Assembly: GCA_003556865.1 (NCBI GenBank)
Contig: PWQF01000011.1
Location: 1-6,341, forward strand
Direction: 5' to 3'
DNA length: 6,341 nucleotides
Origin: Elusimicrobiota bacterium
GTDB taxonomy: Bacteria; CG03; SLGR01; PWQF01
Positions 6,099 through 6,341 of this stretch are shown piece by piece. Within the stretch, counting starts at the first letter, position 1. The number at the start of each line of letters is the position of its first letter. Position numbers and translations under genes: made by a program. The notes under the pieces are model-generated. The model ran no database searches and was not told the origin of the DNA. It saw only the letters and a list, made by a program, of their open reading frames with translations.

Positions 6099-6341
6099 TT
6101 AAATATAGGGGTTGCGGGGAACAGAAGCAAGCAGTTTTCGGGTATATTTCTCGGTGGGACTCTCTATAACCTGTTCCGCAGGACCCTCTTCCACAACCTC
6201 CCCTTCCTTCATCACCATTATGCGGGTGCTTATCATGCTTACAACTTCAATATCATGGGCAATAAATATTACCGAAAGTTTTTTCTCCCTATTTATTTTT
6301 TGTATAAGCTTAAGTATCTGGGCCTGAACCGATATATCTAA
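6099..6341 (-). CDS. Peptide-type ABC transporter ATP-binding protein (C-terminal fragment, cut by window edge)
   Basis: The last 80 residues of a nucleotide-binding subunit; the N-terminal part with Walker A, the signature motif and Walker B lies beyond the right edge. The fragment begins LDISVQAQILKLIQKI, the segment that follows Walker B in OppD/OppF/DppF/NikE-type ATPases (SALDVSVQAQIL). It continues with the H-loop histidine in FIAHDIEVV (H29), then VMKEGEVVEEGPAEQVIE and SPTEKYTRKLLASVP, the typical peptide/nickel-family C-terminus. It would power import of peptides or similar solutes from the cytoplasmic side of an Opp-like complex. The stop is TAA at 6099-6101. It ends 41 bp before the PiT start on the same strand. 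The substrate cannot be decided from this piece. Confidence 0.9.
   Translation of the reverse strand, partial: LDISVQAQILKLIQKINREKKLSVIFIAHDIEVVSMISTRIMVMKEGEVVEEGPAEQVIESPTEKYTRKLLASVPRNPYI

Noticed and set aside
6112..6327. Plus-strand 71-codon open frame at the right edge
   Set aside because: Antisense to the ABC ATPase fragment, which has the H-loop and family C-terminus.

Overview
The window is a densely packed, almost entirely minus-strand segment of a bacterial chromosome or metagenomic contig. It holds six complete protein genes and two truncated by the window edges. Two proteins carry signal peptides, and one of these looks like an outer-membrane beta-barrel, so the host is most likely a diderm (Gram-negative-type) bacterium. 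The mix of genes, the frequent non-ATG starts and the purine-rich coding strand suggest an uncultivated or poorly characterised lineage. I cannot name a phylum from the sequence alone.

Layout in the direction of transcription (high to low coordinates): (1) 6341-6099, the C-terminal 80 residues of an Opp/Dpp-type peptide ABC transporter ATPase. (2) 6057-5056, a PiT-family anion (probably phosphate) permease whose second signature motif is degenerate. (3) 5055-4953, a 103-bp AT-rich intergenic region with a plausible promoter. (4) 4952-4428, a gamma-carbonic-anhydrase-like hexapeptide protein. (5) 4431-3106, a secreted beta-barrel/TPR protein of PorV/UPF0164-like character. (6) 3119-1659, a membrane protein with TPR-like repeats, a Pro-rich linker, coiled coils, one transmembrane helix and C-terminal HEAT repeats. 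(7) 1662-790, a PHP-domain phosphoesterase of the YciV/RNase AM type. (8) 800-321, a two-CBS-domain protein. (9) 318-1, the N-terminus of a CPA2-like cation:proton antiporter.

From 4952 to the left edge the genes overlap or abut (overlaps of 4, 14, 4 and 11 nt, then a 2-nt gap), so they almost certainly form one translationally coupled operon. Three consecutive genes in it appear to start at TTG, TTG and CTG. The CTG matters: starting the PHP gene at the first conventional codon would remove the essential metal-binding motif I.

The least understood part is the central pair. An outer-membrane-type barrel has a periplasmic TPR tail. Next to it is an inner-membrane protein with predicted periplasmic TPR/coiled-coil and cytoplasmic HEAT repeats. 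I infer, without proof, that they could form a trans-envelope assembly. The downstream genes look like housekeeping or ion-homeostasis functions: the CBS protein may be a detached nucleotide-sensing regulator of the antiporter. No RNA genes, CRISPR arrays, insertion sequences or convincing terminators were seen, and no stretch over 300 bases lacks a gene.
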